The notes under the pieces are model-generated. The model made no database searches and was not told the DNA's origin. It saw only the letters and a program-made list of their open reading frames with translations. 64,000 nucleotides of DNA, taken from Rhodoblastus sp963710275 (GTDB lineage: Bacteria; Pseudomonadota; Alphaproteobacteria; Rhizobiales; Beijerinckiaceae). Shown here piece after piece: positions 1 to 10,464 of the stretch. The position numbers and the translations under genes are program-made. The stretch lies in contig CAVPZS010000002.1 of the NCBI GenBank assembly GCA_963710275.1, positions 248,001 to 312,000 on the forward strand. Direction: 5' to 3'. Positions within the stretch are counted from its first letter, which is position 1, and each line of letters starts with the position of its first letter.

Positions 1-2
1 TG

Positions 3-1238
3 AACCTCGGCAATGTCGGCGACCCCTTGCTGCGGCGGCTGGCCGCCAGTCCCTATGTCGGCCCGGCCGATCCCGCAACGCCGGCCGTGGTCGGGGCGGG
101 AAGTCCCTGTCATGACCTCGACAAGGCGCTCGAGGGCGGCGGCGCCGTCGCCAACCTGCCCTATTTCCGGTTCTGGCACGGCTACCAGTTTTATATGCGC
201 GCGATCCTGAGCAACTGGAATCTGGGGACGCTGCACTGGCTCAACGCGCTGCTGCTGTTCGGCAGCCTGATCTACCTCGCCTGGGCGTTCAGCCTGCGCT
301 TCGGCCCCGGCGCGTGGTTGGCGACGCTCGCGCCGATGGCGATCGCGACCGACCTGCTGTCGGTTCCCCTGGTCACGGTCCACAGCATCTCCCTGACCTC
401 CAGCTTCCTGTTCGCGGCCATCGTCGCCCATATGCGCAGCCGCACGACCGGCCTGACGACCGCGATCGGCCTCACCGCCTTTTGCGGCGGCGCGGTGTTC
501 AATTTCCTCAGCATGTTCTTCAACCCGCCGCTGGCGCCGACGCTGATGGCCTTCGCCATGCTGGCCTTCCCCTCATCGCGCGACCCCGCGGCGCGCAAAT
601 GGGCGGGAGAAATCGACGCCGTCGAGATCGCCCTGCTGTGGTTTCTCGGCTTCGGGCTGACATGGATCGCGAAATGGCTGCTGGCCATGACCGCCTTCGA
701 CCCGATGGAGGTCCTCGCCACCATCCGCTCGAGCGCCCAGGGCGAGCATTACAAGGCCGTGCTGTTTCCCGACCGCTATCCCGACATCGGCTCCCCGTTC
801 ACGCCGACGCTGATGGCGCTGTTCGGTTCGACGCTGCTGGCGCCGACGATCTTGCTGAGCTGGGTCGCGGCGGCGCTGATCGCGGCCAGGCCGCTTGCCA
901 GGGGCGCCGGGGGGAGGATCGCGGCGTTTTTCCGCCTGCAAATCCCCCTGCTGATCCCGCTGCTGTGGTGCGAAGTCTTCCGGCTCCACAGCGTCGAACA
1001 CGCCGGCTATGTCTCCCGCAATTTCGTCGTCTTCGCGATACTGCCGCTGCTGACGGCGCTGCTGGTCGCGGCGCGGGTTTTACACGGCGCCACAGACGCA
1101 GCCGCTTTGTCAGTGGCGAAAATCACGCGATTCCATGACTGCGTTCGCGCTCAAACGCGTCATTCAAGCTTTTCTCGCAACGGCCGGAGCAGCGCCGTCA
1201 CCAGTCATTCCCGGCGTCGATTTAATGCGTATTCATGA
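3..1238 (+). CDS. Integral membrane protein of unknown function, 5'-truncated
   Basis: The reading frame is open from base 3 and runs off the left edge, so the true start is outside the window; 411 codons are visible. Hydrophobic segments recur along the whole length, for example LHWLNALLLFGSLIYLAWAF, a run beginning ALLWFLGFGLTWIAKWLL, and ILPLLTALLVAARVL near the end, so a polytopic inner-membrane protein is likely. No family signature was recognised. The last 45 or so codons, after AARVLHGATDAAAL, change to a Ser/Arg-rich composition unlike the rest. The genuine C-terminus may therefore lie near base 1110, with the remainder a frameshifted tail. Nothing in the neighbourhood gives a function. 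Confidence 0.55.
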   Translation, partial: NLGNVGDPLLRRLAASPYVGPADPATPAVVGAGSPCHDLDKALEGGGAVANLPYFRFWHGYQFYMRAILSNWNLGTLHWLNALLLFGSLIYLAWAFSLRFGPGAWLATLAPMAIATDLLSVPLVTVHSISLTSSFLFAAIVAHMRSRTTGLTTAIGLTAFCGGAVFNFLSMFFNPPLAPTLMAFAMLAFPSSRDPAARKWAGEIDAVEIALLWFLGFGLTWIAKWLLAMTAFDPMEVLATIRSSAQGEHYKAVLFPDRYPDIGSPFTPTLMALFGSTLLAPTILLSWVAAALIAARPLARGAGGRIAAFFRLQIPLLIPLLWCEVFRLHSVEHAGYVSRNFVVFAILPLLTALLVAARVLHGATDAAALSVAKITRFHDCVRAQTRHSSFSRNGRSSAVTSHSRRRFNAYS

Positions 1239-1434
1239 CCCAACGCGGAAATTCGCGGGGTGATCCGTCTTCGACCCCACGGGCGGAAAGCGGCTTTTAA
1301 GCGAACGCCTGCAACAGACCGATTATCCGCCGTTGAAGCGAACGATTGCCAAAGACGTAAGCATCGATCCGATCTAACCAACTCGGTTGCCTCTTGATGG
1401 CCCCCTGGCGCTCAACCGAACTGAGGTTGCGTGT

Positions 1435-4400
1435 CTAATCCGCCGCCGTCGCAGGGGCGACCGGCGCAAATACCTTCGGAAACTGAAACCCGAATTTCCT
1501 TCGATATCCCCGAGCGATCCCTTTGAGCGCCACAGACGAGTGCGAACAAGTTGCCCTTCTTGAGGTCACTGATGTCGTAAATCCGCACCAGGCCGTTCCG
1601 CCCTCCCCAGGCGATGCGTTTCCCGTCTGGCGCGAAAACCGGTTTCGTGTCGCCGCTCGCGAATTGCCGAAGGGGCATGGCGGTGTCGACATCCCACAAG
1701 ACGATCGCATGATCCGTCAATGTCGCGAGCCTTTGCCCTTCCGGCGCAAAGGAGGCGTCCAAAGTCCTTGGCCCGGGAATTCGCCGCTTTTCACCTTAGG
1801 CTGCCCGCGTCGAGCAAGGCCACGCCGTCGTCTCCCGCGGCTGTCGCGATCTGCCTGCCGTCAGGCAAATCAGAAGGCGAACTGGCCGCCGTGAGCGGTC
1901 GAAACGGCTGTTCCGGTTTCCGCGTCCCATATGCGGGTCAGGCGGTCGACCGACGCCGTCACGACATGCCGACCGTCAGGTGAAAATGAGGCGCGCGGCA
2001 CACACATTCCCGGCTGGTTCAGGACGGAAATCTGGCGACCGGTTTCCGCGTCCCAGACGATCGCCGAACAATCGAGCGACGATTCACGACACGTTTGCCC
2101 TCCGGCAGAATTCGGCGCCGAGCAGCGCCTTGCATGGCCTTCCAGCTATCGCGCTCGGCTACGCTCGTCACGTCCCAGATGCCGCGGTCAGGTCCTATGA
2201 AGCGGTGACGAGCTTCCTGCCGTCCGGGGAAAATCCGACGCTCGCGACTTCGGCGGAATGCCCTTTATATACACGAACCTCCGACCTTCCATTCACATCC
2301 CAGAGCCGCGCGGTAAAGACCTGTTTTTCGGCCTCGCCAGATATTTCCCGTCCGGCGAGAATGCGACATACGCGATGGCCGATTTGGGCGACACGGGAAG
2401 TTCGATCGACGTCGGCGTCCTCTGGGGGATATTGACAAGAAGCGCGTTTTTGCGCGCCGCCAGCAAGAGCTGCCGCCCATCCGGCGAATAGGCGACGCCG
2501 ACGCCCGCCGCGCCCACGCGATCAAGTATGCCGAGCGGCTCGGCGGTAACGGCGTCCCACAGCCTGACGGTTGCGTCTCGCCCGTCGTCGCCACCTGGCG
2601 CTCGTCGGGCGAGGAGGCGGCCGACCTCAATTCGACCGCCTCATTGGTGAAGCTTTGAGCTGACGCCGGTGTCCGCGTCCCGAGCGCGGCCGTCGCGCCA
2701 TGCGGACCCTGGTCAGCAATTTGCTGCCGTCGCGCGAGAAGACAATGCTCCCGCGAGCGCCGGCCGACGCGCAGCCGCCATGTTCCCTGATCCTGGCGGG
2801 GGCGGCGAGCTTGAGAGTTTCCGTCCCGGAGCCGACGTTCCAGACCCGTATCGTCTTGTCGTCGGACATGGTCGCGATCCGGCGTCCGTCGGAAGACGCC
2901 GCCACGCCGAGAAAACCCTTGGAAGGGCCCTGAAACTGTTTCAGCCCTGCGCCGGATTCAAGAATCCCACATGCGGACGATCTTGTCGGACGAGGCGGTG
3001 AACAGGCTTAGGCCATCGGCCGAATAAGCCAAATTTCCTGGGAACAGGCGAAGATTTCCTTTTTGCCGTTGCTCCAGTCGAGGCTCTTCAGCAATGCGCC
3101 GGTCTCGACACTGAAAATCTTGGCGGTCTTGTCGAGCGCGACGACGGCGACCGACCTTCCATCGGGGGAAAAAGCCATCGACATCAGCGGCCAGTCATAA
3201 TGCCACAGCGACCGCAACGCGGCGCCGGTCTTCCGGTCCCACAGGCGGGCCTCGCCGTCCCATGACGCGGTGGCGACGGGCGCCCGTTTGGTGAAAAGGC
3301 CACGCTGTCGACGGTATTTTCAGGCGGCAGAGTTTTCGCCGTTTCGAACAGGCTGCTCGCAGCCTGGGCGATGACGGCCACGAGCGGGTGCCGGCGCCTT
3401 GCTCTCGCCCTGGCGCGGCCAAGCGGAGAGTGCGACTTGGCCGCCAACTCGGGATTGTTTTGCAGTTCCGCCGCCGAAAATCGGCCATCGCGGCGGCGAG
3501 ATCGGCCCGCGACGCGCGGCAGTCTGCCTATCGCCCGTCGGGGCGCACGGCGCGCAAATCCCGGCGGTCGCCTTACGCCAAATTGGCTGTCGAGAAGCTT
3601 GAAAGTCTTGTCCGACAGTTTTTCGCAGGCGGAAGAAACCACGCCCGCAAGGTTTTGTGCGCCTTTGCCGGCACCGCCGCCGTCCTCAACTGGCGCGTCC
3701 CAAACGCGCACGGTCTTGTCGACCGCAACGGTGAGGAGGCGCGCGCCATCGGAAGAAAAGGCTAGATGCAGCGGCGGGCTGTCGTGACCGGCGAAAGTGG
3801 CAAGCATTTTGCCCGAGCGAAGGTCCCAAAGGCGCACGCCCGCGTTGGCCGAGGTGGCGACGCGCTCAAGGTCAGGAGAATAGGCGGCGGCGGCGACACT
3901 TTCTTCGGGCGGCCGGAAATTGGCAAGAACGTCGCCCCTGGCGGCGTCGAGCAGCACGCTGTTCCCGATGCGGTCGAAGATGAGCAATTTGCCGCCATCG
4001 GAGGAGAATTGAATGTCGCCGCTCACCCGGTCGAAGATCAGCTCCTTTCCACCATCCGCCGTATAGCTGACCCGTCCGTCCGGTGACTGGAAGAACTCGC
4101 TTTGAATATTGTCGAAACTCTGGATTTCCTTGCCGGAGGCGAGGTCCCGGACATGGACCGCCACATGATCTTCCCTAGTGAGACCAGCCGTGGCCGCGCG
4201 TTTGCCGTCTGGGAAGAAGGCGACGGAGAAGACGCTCTTGTCGCCGGCGTCGAGGCGCGGCAGTTCGTCTCCGGTCCCGGCGTCCCACAGGCGCGCGAAT
4301 TTTTCGTTCGCAGTGGCCGCCAGATAATGGCCATCCGGCGAAAAACGAACCCGACCGAATACATATTGATCGCCGCGCACGGGCTCCCGCCTGAACAGAA

Positions 4401-5046
4401 TGTTGCGTTCTTCCTGACCCGTGGTCGCGGAGACCAGCCGCACCCTGCCTTCCCCGGTTTGAAACGTGTACTGGAATAGCGCGACCCTGCTTCCATCTGG
4501 CGCGAAGGTCGAACGATGCAACGTCCCCTGCTGGTTGGGAAAGGTCCGCGTCAAAGCGCCGCTGGACAGGTCCCACAAGAAGCCTGTTCCGGAATTATCG
4601 CCTGTGAGGACAAACCGGCCGTCCGGGGAAAATGTGGCGTCATGGGGGATGTTCTGGAACATCGGCCCCGGAAACGTAAATCTGCGCAACTCGCGGTTCG
4701 TCGAAATTGCGCGACGCAGGATCGCTTCGGCCTTTGGATCGGGTTGCGCATTTGCTTGCCTCTGGGCGAGCGCGGCCAATGCAAGCTCAATCGCGGCCGT
4801 CGGCCTTTTCGTCGCCTCGCGCTCGGCAAGAGCGGAAAGGGCAGCGGCGAGGTTGGATTTGACGACCGGACATGAGGCTTCGCCCGCCACCGCAGGCGAC
4901 TTTGAGCGCGAAAAGGCCTCCGGAACGAAAGCGCCTCCCAACGCAAGGCAAACGGCGGCGGCGATCAAGCCGACGACCAGTTCAGCCTTTTTGCTCGACG
5001 CGGCCTGCTTTAGGTTTTTCGTTTTCGCCCCGTCGTCCGAATGCAT
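1435..5046 (-). pseudogene. Membrane-anchored WD40-repeat protein, broken by several frameshifts
   Basis: The first intact stretch (5046 to about 3290) starts with a basic N-terminus and one membrane segment (LVVGLIAAAVCLALGGAFV), then an Ala/Glu-rich linker, then WD40 blades with the FSPDG...LWD signature, for example GTGFLWDLSSG, ARLWDAGTG, AGVRLWDLRSG and KTVRVWD. After ENTVDSVAFSPNG the frame changes. Further blades continue in other frames at about 3008-3217 (MAFSPDGRSVAVVALDKTAKIF), 2627-2905 (DKTIRVWNVGSGTE), 2293-2517 (AFSPDGKYLARP) and 1435-1762 (FAPDGKRIAWGG, AIVLWDVDTA). At least five frame changes separate them. Because each fragment keeps coherent blades, the damage is recent or is sequence error. 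The intact protein would have about 1,200 residues. WD40 propellers are usually protein-interaction scaffolds; no partner is evident here. Confidence 0.7.
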
Positions 5047-5474
5047 GCAAAAATTCCTGCGATAAAATTGGAACTGTTCATGACGTTAGGATATCCAGCG
5101 GCTTGTTAAGATGCCATTACTGCCGAACGCTTCCGAGGTGGATCACGCGTCCAGTATGAGAGGCCGTATTACGGCACAGGACCGCGTTGCTACTATCTTG
5201 TGCGTCTGTTCGTGCGCGCGGCGGCTAAATCACGCGCTGTCTAGTCTGCGATGTTCGTCAGCAATCGGCAGCAAACCGGACGTCGTCGCAGAAAGTCGAA
5301 TGTCGCCATTGGGTCGAAATCCGGACTCCAGGTCTGTCAGCCGCGAATTGCCGCTCCTGGCGCATCCTTGCCATTGCGGATCCGACCGCTGATCGTTCGG
5401 AAACCGGTCCTACGATCAAATCCCGCTACCCGCCGTTGTGAGCCACCCGTCGTCGCGCCAAGCGCCAGGTTCTC
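5047..5474. other. 428-bp stretch without a recognisable gene
   Basis: This lies between the start of the broken WD40 gene and the end of the winged-helix/TPR gene, both on the minus strand. The short open frames in it show no homology I recognise and no good ribosome-binding site. It is less GC-rich next to the WD40 start (5070-5110), where a promoter for that gene would be expected, but I cannot assign boxes. Confidence 0.4.
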
Positions 5475-7166
5475 CTAAAACGCCTTGCCGATGGCCTCGG
5501 CGACGAGCTTGCGCGTCGGCTGTGACCAGCATTGCGCATTGATGAGCGCCAAGGCCGCGGCCTCATCCGCAACTCCAAGCGCGTTGAGCCTGTTTTTCGC
5601 GCGCAACATCTCCTGGGCGTCGCCGCGCGCCGCGGCGGCGAGATAGAGCAGCGAGATGACCGGCGCCTCCGTCTGCGCCGAGGCGTCGCGCAGGCGGGAC
5701 AGGTCCGGCGGCTCGCCCTGGCGCAGCGCCCGCACAGTGGCGGCGGCGACGTCGACCGGCATCAGATTGGCCGTGAGGTCGCGCGCCCTTTGCAGCAGCG
5801 TCCAACCCTCGGGATCGTCGGCGCCGAGCAGAAGCTTCGCGCCGAAATCGGTGAGCGCCGCGGGATTATTGGGATAGTCGCCGATGACAGCCCTGCCGAT
5901 CCGCTTGAAAGCATCGGGATCGCCGGCGCACAAGGCCGCGGTATAGCGCGCGACGCGCGGCAGCAGCGCCTGGTTGTCCAGTTCATAGGCCCGCTGCGCC
6001 AGCAGGCTCGCGTCCTGCAGCGCCGCCGCGCGCGGAACAGGGTCGAAATGCGGCGGTCCCGGATTTTGGCCGGGGTCGATGACCAGCAGCGACAGCGCGG
6101 CAAGACTGTTGGCGTCTGGCGGCCGCCGCTCGCGGATCGCCTCGAAACAGTCCCTCGCTCTCACGTAGTCCCGCCGGGAGAAGCTCGACCAATAGCTTAG
6201 CGCGTGCAATTCGCAGCGGAACGCCTCGTCGGACCTGAATTCGTCGCGGTCCATGCGCGTCCGCTCGATATGGGCGATGACGCCAAAGGGATTGCCGACG
6301 TCGGCGCCGACCCTGGCCGCGATATCCCGCTGCATGCCGATGATGTCATGGGCGGCGAAGGCGACGTCATAGGCTCTGGTCCAGCGCACTGCGCCGGACC
6401 TCGCGTCGAGCAGCAGGATGGTGGTCGCGACCCGGTCGCTCACGAGGCGGACCGAGGAGCGCAGCAGGAAATCGGCGTTCAGCGACTTCGGATCGGCGTC
6501 GGCCGCTTGCGCCGTCAGCGGGACAACGGACAGCCAGTCGAATTCGGACAGCGCGCCGGCGAACTCGGCCTGCAAGCCGGCGCCGACATAGGACTGGTCG
6601 TCCTTGTCGGCGGTGAAAGCCACGGGCGCGACCGCGAGCAACGGGCCCTTGCGCAGCGCGCCCGAATCGTCGCGGCGCAGCAGCGACCAGGCCAGCAGGC
6701 CAGCCAACCCGACAGCCAGCGCCAGGCCCAAGGCCAGCACGACGGAGGGACGCCAGGCCAGAAGCGGTTTTCTTTCGGCTGCGGGAAGCTCCAGCGGTTC
6801 GGCGGTCTTGATGAAAACGGGGCGATATTGCCCCTTTGGAATGGAAATCGACAGATTGGGCCCCGGGCCGGAGGCCAGATAGTGGCGTTCCAGCGTCTGG
6901 CGCAGGCGTCCCACCTCGACGCGGACGATGCTGTCGAGCTGCGCGTCGAAATCGGCCGGACGGTTCAGGACGTCGGTGGCGATGGCATAGGCTTTGACGC
7001 GAGGACCGCGGCCTTCGATCTCCTCGGTCACCAGATAGCGCAACAGCGCGCGCTGGCGTTCGCTCGCGCCGCTAAAACCCTGCTCCAGCGTGCGGTGGAG
7101 CTCGTCCAGCGCCTGCAGCTTGAATTCATTGGTCAGCACGACAGAGTCCTGGGCGGGCGCGGTCAA
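5475..7166 (-). CDS. Membrane-anchored winged-helix-like regulator with TPR-like C-terminal half
   Basis: 563 residues. Residues about 35-120 (LLRYLVTEEIEGRG, then DFDAQLDSIVRVEVGRLRQTL and SIPKGQYRPVF) match the DNA-binding-like N-terminal module found in many alphaproteobacterial proteins that carry a CadC/OmpR-like fold. One membrane segment follows at about 143-165 (VVLALGLALAVGLAGLLAW). The C-terminal 350 residues are Ala/Leu/Arg-rich helical pairs such as LAQRAYELDNQALLPRVARYTAAL and GDPDAFKRIGRAVIGDYPNNPAAL, consistent with TPR repeats outside the membrane. This architecture fits one-component membrane sensors or adenylate-cyclase-like TPR proteins without a catalytic domain. The regulated target is unknown. 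The gene stands alone and the frame is intact. Confidence 0.6.
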   Translation of the reverse strand: MTAPAQDSVVLTNEFKLQALDELHRTLEQGFSGASERQRALLRYLVTEEIEGRGPRVKAYAIATDVLNRPADFDAQLDSIVRVEVGRLRQTLERHYLASGPGPNLSISIPKGQYRPVFIKTAEPLELPAAERKPLLAWRPSVVLALGLALAVGLAGLLAWSLLRRDDSGALRKGPLLAVAPVAFTADKDDQSYVGAGLQAEFAGALSEFDWLSVVPLTAQAADADPKSLNADFLLRSSVRLVSDRVATTILLLDARSGAVRWTRAYDVAFAAHDIIGMQRDIAARVGADVGNPFGVIAHIERTRMDRDEFRSDEAFRCELHALSYWSSFSRRDYVRARDCFEAIRERRPPDANSLAALSLLVIDPGQNPGPPHFDPVPRAAALQDASLLAQRAYELDNQALLPRVARYTAALCAGDPDAFKRIGRAVIGDYPNNPAALTDFGAKLLLGADDPEGWTLLQRARDLTANLMPVDVAAATVRALRQGEPPDLSRLRDASAQTEAPVISLLYLAAAARGDAQEMLRAKNRLNALGVADEAAALALINAQCWSQPTRKLVAEAIGKAF

Positions 7167-7290
7167 GGTCGGCGTTCTCCAGGGGCGAAGCTAACGTCTT
7201 TCACCTGATAAAACAGGGTACGTGCCTGCAATTTCAAGGCGCAGCGGCGAGGTTCCCGAAAGTCGGCAACCGACCGGAAGGGCCAGCCGC

Positions 7291-7527
7291 ATGACCAGGA
7301 AGAGAATACAGACATCCGACGATGTCGCCAAATTGGAGCAAGTCCTCATCGAAGCCAGCTATCTCGGGCTGACCCTTCGCGAATATGGCCGCAACGAGAA
7401 CTTCGCCTATGCGGAGGCGACCAATTTCCTCGCCGACCTGCTGGTCGGCTGGTCAAACATGATCGGCGACCGCATCTATGACGGCGAGGACGTGTTCAGC
7501 GCGAAAGAGGGCAAGGCCCGGTCATGA
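7291..7527 (+). CDS. Small helical protein of unknown function (78 aa)
   Basis: I chose the ATG at 7291 (MTRKRIQTSDDVAK) over an upstream ATG at 7222, because the upstream extension is Arg/Pro-rich and low in information. The protein is soluble and predicted mostly helical, with the core EASYLGLTLREYGRNENFAY and EATNFLADLLVGWSNMIGDR. The same pattern, a YL.L..L hydrophobic helix, a GR motif, then FLADxLxxW, recurs in the 80-residue protein at 35567-35809. I read the two as distant members of one small family, by eye only. No known domain was recognised. Confidence 0.55.
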   Translation: MTRKRIQTSDDVAKLEQVLIEASYLGLTLREYGRNENFAYAEATNFLADLLVGWSNMIGDRIYDGEDVFSAKEGKARS

Positions 7528-7537
7528 ACGCGCCCGG

Positions 7538-8860
7538 TCAATATCGGGTTATCGCGCCGACGGTGGAGGTCGCCGCGCCGACGGTGGAGCTGGCGTTGTC
7601 GCCGAGGCCCTGGAATTGCTCATCCATGCCGTCTCGGGTTCGGCCGTCGACGATCGCCAGCGGCGCGGAAATGGCGAGGCCGGCCACGGAACCGACCGTC
7701 GAGGCCGCGCCGGTCGTCACCTGGGAGAGCTTTTCGCCCAGCCCGGCCTTGCCGTCATTGAAACTCTGGCCTTCGGCGATGCGCAAGCCGATCGACCTGA
7801 CGATGTCGGGACTTTCGGCGAAGGTCGTGTGCCCCAGGCGGTCGTCGGTCTTGACGCCGGTCAGGTCGATCACATTGATCCGGTCGTCGCGGAACATGGT
7901 CGTATAGGGCTCTTCATGGGGATCGACGGCGCCGACGCGCGGGACATTGCCCCAGATCTTCCGCGACACCTTGAGCGCCTCGTCGTCCCTGGACAGGAAG
8001 AGCGTGAAGGGCGGCCTGTTCGGACCGATCTCGACGATCTGGCGGCGGAACACATCGATATCGACATCGGGGGCCGCGAGCATGACGGTCTTGATCTTCG
8101 GCGCCAGGCCCTTGTCGCGGATCGCCATCTGGCGCAGCGCTTCCATCGTCACCCAATTGCCCATCGAATGGGCGAGGATGTCGATTTCGCCGACCGACGG
8201 ATCCTGCTGCAGGAATTGCAGCAGCCGCTCCAGCGCGTCGCGCGAGTAATTGGCGCTTTCCCGGTCATAGGTATAGGCCAGCAATTGCCCGCGCGACGGC
8301 CAGGTGAACAGGATCGGCACGGCTTGCAAATTGGCGTCGTGGGCGATCTGCGCCAGCCGGAACACCGCCTCGCCGAAGCGGGTGTTGAAGCCATGCACGA
8401 AGACCAGCGCCTGCCGCTTGTGCGTTGCGGCGAGGCGCGCGTGGAATTTTTCCAGCGCCTGGTCCGCGCCGAGCCGCTCCACGCTGAGCGCGACGAACTC
8501 TTTTGCGGGGTCGCCGACGTCGGATGACGAGGTCTGCACGTCGCCGATCTTCCTGACGGAGTCGGGCGGGATGGAGACCTGGATCTCCGCGTAGTTGAAT
8601 TTCTGGTCGCGCTCGCCGGTGAAGATCTGTCCCGGGAGGTCGGAGGGCTTGCGCGTGGTGGCGACGAACAGGTTGACCTTGCTGGCTCCGGGCGCCGTCT
8701 CCTTGACCTCGATCAGCCCGCCGTCGGACCGGCCGCCGCAAGCGGCGAGCGAAAGGCCAAGGGCGAGCGACAGGCCAAGCGCCAGAGCGGCCGGGAGGCA
8801 GAGTCTTTTTTGAAAATTCCCGACCTGCAAGCGCGGCATCCCCATGGAAGCGCGGGTCAT
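7538..8860 (-). CDS. Lipoprotein alpha/beta hydrolase of the DUF900 type
   Basis: 440 residues. The N-terminus is a lipoprotein signal: basic residues, the hydrophobic stretch LPAALALGLSLALGLS and the lipobox LAAC. The mature part has the family layout: VNLFVATTRKP near the start, ALVFVHGFNTRFGEAVFR (oxyanion region), TWPSRGQ, and the nucleophile elbow ILAHSMGNW with Ser as the presumed nucleophile. ML.APDVDIDVF and VIDLTGVKTDDRLGHTTF probably supply the acid and His regions. Substrates of this family are poorly known. The C-terminus carries a short duplicated motif (STVGAATSTVGA), visible in the DNA as a direct repeat near 7556-7589. The signal peptide may begin at Met8 (8839). The frame is intact. 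Confidence 0.75.
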   Translation of the reverse strand: MTRASMGMPRLQVGNFQKRLCLPAALALGLSLALGLSLAACGGRSDGGLIEVKETAPGASKVNLFVATTRKPSDLPGQIFTGERDQKFNYAEIQVSIPPDSVRKIGDVQTSSSDVGDPAKEFVALSVERLGADQALEKFHARLAATHKRQALVFVHGFNTRFGEAVFRLAQIAHDANLQAVPILFTWPSRGQLLAYTYDRESANYSRDALERLLQFLQQDPSVGEIDILAHSMGNWVTMEALRQMAIRDKGLAPKIKTVMLAAPDVDIDVFRRQIVEIGPNRPPFTLFLSRDDEALKVSRKIWGNVPRVGAVDPHEEPYTTMFRDDRINVIDLTGVKTDDRLGHTTFAESPDIVRSIGLRIAEGQSFNDGKAGLGEKLSQVTTGAASTVGSVAGLAISAPLAIVDGRTRDGMDEQFQGLGDNASSTVGAATSTVGAITRY

Positions 8861-8893
8861 AGCACAGGCCAGGGTCGCCGAGAAGGCGCAGGT

Positions 8894-9593
8894 TCACCCG
8901 CCCTTGTCATCCACCTTTTGGGGGCGCTGGCCGATGAAACGCACGGACAGGGGATAGCCGGGCATGCTTGCCGCCATGGAGGCGGCGAAATGCAAGGGCG
9001 TGCAGGTCTTGATCGCCTCGGCGATCGACTGTCGCACCGCATCGGCGGACGAGCCCTGCCCCGCCTTGACATAGGTGATCCGCGGCGCGCCCTGGACGTT
9101 GCCCTGGCGGTTGAAGGCGAAGCGGATCGAAATCTCGACGGTCTCGCCGCGCGCTGGCAAGGGCGGCAGCCAGCAGCTCGCCAGTTTTTCGGCGGCCTGC
9201 CTGGGGCGGTCGATGGCCTTGTCCTGCGTCTTGTCTTGAGTTCGAACCTTGGGTCGCGCCTTCAGTCGCGCCTTGGGCCTGCGAGGGCTCGCTGACGGCC
9301 TCCGGTCTGTCCGACAAGATCTTGGTGACGGTGATCATCATGCCGCCCGGAAGCGACGGCGAAGGTCCCACCGCCGCGCCGCCGCGCGGGACGATGATTT
9401 CGTCGTTATAGGGATAAGGCTCCTCGAGCGGCGGCGCCGCGGGCGGCCTGATACGGTGGGGATAGTGAGGCTCCAGGAAGTAAGGCGGAATCAACACATG
9501 GCGCCCGAACCTGCGCTGCGCCCAGGCTTGGCCGCTTCCTCCCGTCACCGTCGCGGCGATGAAGATGATCGCCGCAAGCCGAAACCAGACCAT
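8894..9593 (-). CDS. Exported protein with TonB/TolA-like C-terminal domain, frameshifted
   Basis: The N-terminal frame (from 9593) has a Sec signal peptide (LAAIIFIAATVTGGSGQAWA) and a Pro/Tyr-rich segment. Near 9240 the frame changes by one inserted base. The downstream frame, down to 8894, reads RGETVEISIRFAFNRQGNVQ, then GAPRITYVKAGQG and AVRQSIAEAIKTCTPLHF, which resembles the C-terminal domain of TonB/TolA-type energy transducers. Frame-corrected length is about 232 residues. It lies 33 bp upstream of the DUF900-type lipoprotein gene on the same strand, so co-transcription is possible. No TonB-box partner or ExbBD is nearby, so a structural envelope role is as likely as energy transduction. 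Confidence 0.5.
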
Positions 9594-9678
9594 TATTCGC
9601 CTCTGTCCTCTCGCGGGCGATCATGCGCCTGTCAGGCGCTCTTTTGCGAGAGACAATCTCCAAGCCGCTGAATTGGTT

Positions 9679-9933
9679 TCAATCCTCCTCGGCGTCCGGG
9701 ACCGGCGCGGCTTTCCGGGGTTTTTGCGCCTTGTGCGGCCTGACGACGCCGACGGAAGTGAAATCGACCCGGGAGGCGGGAGGGTTCGAGCGTTGCGCCA
9801 TTTTCGGGGATCTCGTCGCAGCGGACGAGAATTCGTCGTCGCCCTGGTGCGCGAACTGGACTGCCGCCGCCAGCAGCAAGGCGCCGATCAGCGCGAATTT
9901 GAGGCGGCGCATGACAATGCGCAAGTCGTCCAT
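9679..9933 (-). CDS. Small single-pass membrane or secreted protein (84 aa)
   Basis: The second Met (MRRLKFALIGALLLAAAVQF) gives a typical signal/anchor start; the track-length start is seven residues earlier. After the hydrophobic stretch the protein is short, polar and Pro/Lys-rich with an acidic end (PDAEED). No family was recognised. It lies upstream of the TonB-like gene on the same strand. Low complexity makes it the least certain small gene in this area. Confidence 0.35.
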   Translation of the reverse strand: MDDLRIVMRRLKFALIGALLLAAAVQFAHQGDDEFSSAATRSPKMAQRSNPPASRVDFTSVGVVRPHKAQKPRKAAPVPDAEED

Positions 9934-10156
9934 GTGGGGCTCGCAAGGGTCTGGCGTTCAAGGGTCTTGACGCCACCATGCCTCGCGAAGCCTGCCTGAA
10001 GCTTTGCGCCCGGGGGTAAACTGGCGCGCTCGAGGTTTAGCTTCGGCCCTCAACCCTGTCGCCGGAACGGACGACCCCGCTAAACCGAAGGCCAAGCCGC
10101 CAAACTGAAGCGAGAACGCTAGAATAAGCCTTTCTCCTGACCATGGAGGGCTTGTC

Positions 10157-10441
10157 ATGAAATGCGCGCCACTCGCCTGCGCCGCGATCATTGTTTCGGT
10201 CGCGGCATTCAGCCTTCCCGCCGCCGCGACGACCTCGTCGACCCCGGTTCGCGGGCCCATATTGGTGGATCCGCCCTGCTGCCAGCCGGTTCCGCCGGAA
10301 CATTATTATCCGATCGGCCCGACGCGCGCGCCAGATCCAACTCCCGCGCCGACGCCGCCGCCAAAGCCGACGCCGATGCCGATCAATCCCGGCGGCCCGA
10401 TCGATCCGATCAGCATTCCCTTCGGAAACACCAAAATCTAG
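10157..10441 (+). CDS. Small secreted proline-rich protein (94 aa)
   Basis: A ribosome-binding site (GGAGGG) sits eight bases before the ATG, supporting this start. Residues 1-24 form a Sec signal peptide ending in AAA. The mature peptide holds a CC pair (DPPCCQPVP) and a PTPAPTPPPKPTPMP tract, so it is probably extended and exported. No known family. It converges on hupV, whose stop is 24 bp away, and is not part of the hydrogenase operon. Confidence 0.5.
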   Translation: MKCAPLACAAIIVSVAAFSLPAAATTSSTPVRGPILVDPPCCQPVPPEHYYPIGPTRAPDPTPAPTPPPKPTPMPINPGGPIDPISIPFGNTKI

Positions 10442-10464
10442 CGCCTGTTTCGATCCGGAGCGCT

